Positions 5,341 to 6,985 of a stretch of DNA of 6,985 nucleotides are shown one piece after another. The notes beneath the pieces were generated by a model. It was not told the origin of the DNA, ran no database searches, and worked only from the letters and a program-made list of their open reading frames with translations. Within the stretch, counting starts at the first letter, position 1. Each line of letters opens with the position of its first letter. A program made the position numbers and the translations under genes. This stretch comes from Caryophanales bacterium UBA3260. Its GTDB lineage: Bacteria; Bacillota_I; Bacilli_A; RF39; UBA660. The stretch is taken from NCBI GenBank assembly GCA_002362595.1, contig DEUO01000069.1:1-6985 (forward strand). The letters are read 5' to 3'.

Positions 5341-6084
5341 TTATTTTCTTTGTGCTAATTTTAATGATGCAGTACATTCATTTTCTTCATTTAGTGTTGC
5401 ACTATCTGGTACATCGCAGATAAGAGCTAAATCAACTATTGATGAGAATGGTTGTGTAATTACTTCTCTAACGTCTATTAATTCTGCATTTTCATATCCT
5501 TCTAGAGCATAATTGCTATAGCCATTAGGATTTTTTGGAACTACTTTAACTATTTGTTCATCAGTATCTTTATAGCACATTTTACCATCTAAAACATAAC
5601 CTTCTGGAGCCATATAAACTTCAAATCCATCGTATGAAACTTTAGTGGCTGGTTCTAATACATGAGTAGATGAACTAAATGTAAGAATAGCTATTTCACT
5701 ACCATCTATAGTATAGTATTCATCTAAAACTTCGCAATATTTAACTTCATTTTTTTCTAGATATTTTGCTAAGCTAGAACCTGATGTATAAACTATATCG
5801 TAAGCTTTATTAACTGTAACCTCGCTTGGTAATGTACAGAATCCTTCTTCGTTAGTGTATGCTTCAATTAAGCTTTTTGCTCTTTGATCTGAACGAAAAT
5901 GTTTATATCCATGATATGCAGCAAATCCTCCTGCAAACACAGCACCAGCAAGAACTACACTAACTACTCGTTTAGCAAATTTACCGCCAGTTCTACCCTT
6001 CTTTTTCATTTTATTATTGTTATTATTATCTTTGGCTTCATCGTTGTTTGTTTTATATTCGCCTGGTCTTACGCCTTCCATCAT
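5341..6084 (-). CDS. Single-pass membrane protein of unknown function
   Basis: I do not recognise this 247-residue protein. Residues 1-36 are polar and low in complexity, with an Asn run (20-24) and a Lys/Arg-rich patch (25-39). One hydrophobic segment follows (about 38-58, Val/Ala/Gly-rich). The basic patch before it predicts a cytoplasmic N-terminus and an outside domain of about 190 residues. That domain has five cysteines (83, 117, 170, 223, 237), several Tyr/Glu-rich beta-like stretches and no known catalytic motif. The start at 6084 (ATGATG) has GGGGGA about 9 bases upstream; an earlier in-frame ATG at 6123 has none. It has its own promoter, a short leader and a strong terminator, so it appears to be a single-gene unit between ylmH and rpsB. 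Confidence 0.82.
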   Translation of the reverse strand: MMEGVRPGEYKTNNDEAKDNNNNNKMKKKGRTGGKFAKRVVSVVLAGAVFAGGFAAYHGYKHFRSDQRAKSLIEAYTNEEGFCTLPSEVTVNKAYDIVYTSGSSLAKYLEKNEVKYCEVLDEYYTIDGSEIAILTFSSSTHVLEPATKVSYDGFEVYMAPEGYVLDGKMCYKDTDEQIVKVVPKNPNGYSNYALEGYENAELIDVREVITQPFSSIVDLALICDVPDSATLNEENECTASLKLAQRK

Positions 6085-6111
6085 ATCAGATTTCCCCCAT
6101 TCGATGTAGTT

Positions 6112-6140
6112 AATATACAACATATTTTAAAAATTAGCAA
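6112..6140 (-). promoter_or_regulatory. Promoter of the unknown membrane protein gene
   Basis: The minus strand reads TTGCTA (6140-6135), a 17-base spacer, then TATATT (6117-6112). A start near 6105 gives a leader of about 20 bases with a GGGGG ribosome site (6098-6094). The -35 box lies in the loop of a weak hairpin after ylmH. Confidence 0.55.
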
Positions 6141-6146
6141 TTTTTT
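6129..6146 (-). terminator. Weak candidate terminator after ylmH
   Basis: AAAAATT (6141-6135) and AATTTTT-type bases (6139-6129) on the minus strand can form an A/U-only stem of about 7 pairs with a 3-base loop and a short U-run, starting 10 bases after the ylmH stop. With no G·C pair in the stem it would be weak, so read-through into the next gene is likely. Confidence 0.3.
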
Positions 6147-6156
6147 CTATTATTTT

Positions 6157-6849
6157 TTAAATAAATTTTTCTATTGAGATGATAAATCCACCCTTTTTAG
6201 TAGTTTTTATGATACCTAAATATCTATATTTACCATATTTACGGATACTAAAAACATCGTTTTCGTGAATTATTCTAGTTGGTTTTATATTTTCTTCATA
6301 ATTTAGTATTATTTCTTTATTTTTAAAATGATATAATACTTCATTTCTACTTTCATGAGTAATAGTACTTACGATATTATCAATACGTAGTGAAGATACG
6401 ATATATTCTTCTAATTTATATTCTTGTTTAAAATTATTAGCATATGATAAATCTTCTTCAATTAACTCTATTTTATAATCTCTGATATTTGTTAAGTTGC
6501 ATTTAAAGTCGTTTTCTAAATGCGGAAGTAAGAATAGATAGAAGTTATTGTCATGTTTAATAATATCGCCAAAGCTATCTTCACTTACTTGCATAGAAAA
6601 GATAGCACCAAGAATATCTTGATGACGAAGGTTATTTTTACATTCTATCTTATATAATTTTATATCTGGTAACTCTTTTTTATATAATATTACTTTATTA
6701 GATTCAGGATATAGTTCGTATATTTCATATGAATTCTTATTTAAGCGACATGTAACTTGGTTAAGTTCTTTTCTTGTAATAAAATTAGTATGATTTTTAT
6801 TATTTAAAGAATCAATTATCTTTTCAATATTATAGTTATTCTTGGTCAT
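6157..6849 (-). CDS. ylmH: YlmH-like S4-domain RNA-binding protein
   Basis: YlmH is a cytoplasmic RNA-binding protein of Bacillota. It is usually encoded near division genes and in Bacillus subtilis is linked to ribosome-associated quality control. The 230-residue protein is a little shorter than the usual 257 or so. It has the central family signature RHQDILGAIF (75-84) and FGDII (93-97), then a C-terminal S4 domain from about 150. That domain starts VSSLRIDNIV (151-160), contains NDVFSIRKYGKYRYLG (197-212) and ends in the TTKKGGF stretch. There is no ribosome site before the ATG at 6849. The upstream reading frame stops at 6836, inside this gene, so translation is probably coupled to it. 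The S4 domain is highly divergent in sequence but keeps the family's order. Membership is well supported; the quality-control role is inferred from the family. Confidence 0.9.
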   Translation of the reverse strand: MTKNNYNIEKIIDSLNNKNHTNFITRKELNQVTCRLNKNSYEIYELYPESNKVILYKKELPDIKLYKIECKNNLRHQDILGAIFSMQVSEDSFGDIIKHDNNFYLFLLPHLENDFKCNLTNIRDYKIELIEEDLSYANNFKQEYKLEEYIVSSLRIDNIVSTITHESRNEVLYHFKNKEIILNYEENIKPTRIIHENDVFSIRKYGKYRYLGIIKTTKKGGFIISIEKFI

Positions 6850-6985
6850 TTTTAAATATTTTTTTTAGTAGTAAGTCGTTAATTAATTTAGCAATAAAGA
6901 CTACTAAATAGCTAAAGAAACTATAAATAAATAAGATATAATATGTAACTAAATAATTTTCTGAACTAATAAAAATCATACTAAT
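6836..6985 (-). CDS. C-terminal end of a membrane protein (partial)
   Basis: An open frame enters from the right edge and gives 49 residues before TAA at 6838-6836. It contains a strongly hydrophobic stretch (about residues 11-36, YLVTYYILF to FIAKLI) followed by a basic tail LLLKKIFKNDQE. It overlaps the ylmH start by 14 bases in another frame, and that tight overlap is the main reason to call it real. In many Bacillota the gene before ylmH is ylmG (YggT family), which would suit a membrane protein. The visible tail carries no diagnostic motif, so this is only a guess from gene order. An ATG at codon 3 could also begin a small 47-residue protein; the missing upstream sequence decides. Confidence 0.6.
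   Translation of the reverse strand: MSMIFISSENYLVTYYILFIYSFFSYLVVFIAKLINDLLLKKIFKNDQE

Noticed and set aside
5899..6177. Hydrophobic open frame of 92 codons on the plus strand
   Set aside because: It is antisense to the membrane protein gene and the end of ylmH. Its Phe/Ile richness comes from reading AT-rich codons backwards.
1..6985. CRISPR array, insertion sequence, phage or plasmid signs
   Set aside because: I saw no regularly spaced repeats, transposase, integrase or replication genes, and gene content is housekeeping plus a few unknowns.

Overview
The window is AT-rich, low-G+C Gram-positive DNA, judged by eye and not computed. It probably comes from the Bacilli/Mollicutes-like side of Bacillota, for example an uncultured gut lineage. 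The support is TAA stops throughout, TGG (not TGA) for tryptophan, strong AGGAGG-type ribosome sites, TTGnnn-17-TATAAT promoters, U-tract hairpin terminators and the Bacillota-type gene ylmH. Every gene I can support lies on the minus strand, so transcription runs from high to low coordinates. The species cannot be named from the sequence.

Layout in transcription order:
- The C-terminal end of a membrane protein enters at the right edge (6985-6836). It overlaps by 14 bases a ylmH-like S4-domain RNA-binding protein gene (6849-6157).
- Next is an unrecognised single-pass membrane protein with an Asn/Lys-rich cytoplasmic tail (6084-5341), which ends at a strong terminator.
- rpsB (5180-4221) and tsf (4196-3324) form a two-gene unit. 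It has its own promoter, a leader of about 105 nt and a terminator after tsf.
- A membrane-anchored, cysteine-free thioredoxin-like protein (3236-2646) lies where pyrH normally sits, followed by frr (2599-2060) and a terminator.
- A divergent ClpX-like AAA+ ATPase (1989-400) and a tRNA-Arg(UCU) (319-243) with its own promoter and terminator come last. Positions 1-204 hold nothing I can identify.

Most genes form a translation neighbourhood: S2, EF-Ts, ribosome recycling factor, a ribosome-associated S4 protein and a tRNA. Three uncharacterised proteins are interleaved with them. The most unusual is the ClpX-like ATPase. It keeps Walker A, Walker B, the arginine finger, sensor 2 and an IGF-type ClpP-docking tripeptide. 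It lacks the zinc-binding domain, the aromatic GYVG pore loop and the RKH loop, and it carries an unrecognised N-terminal domain of about 215 residues. Other oddities are an S2 with an acidic linker and a C-terminal Rho_N/SAP-like domain, a thioredoxin-like protein whose CxxC cysteines are both serines, and promoters whose -35 boxes sit inside the preceding gene's terminator hairpin.
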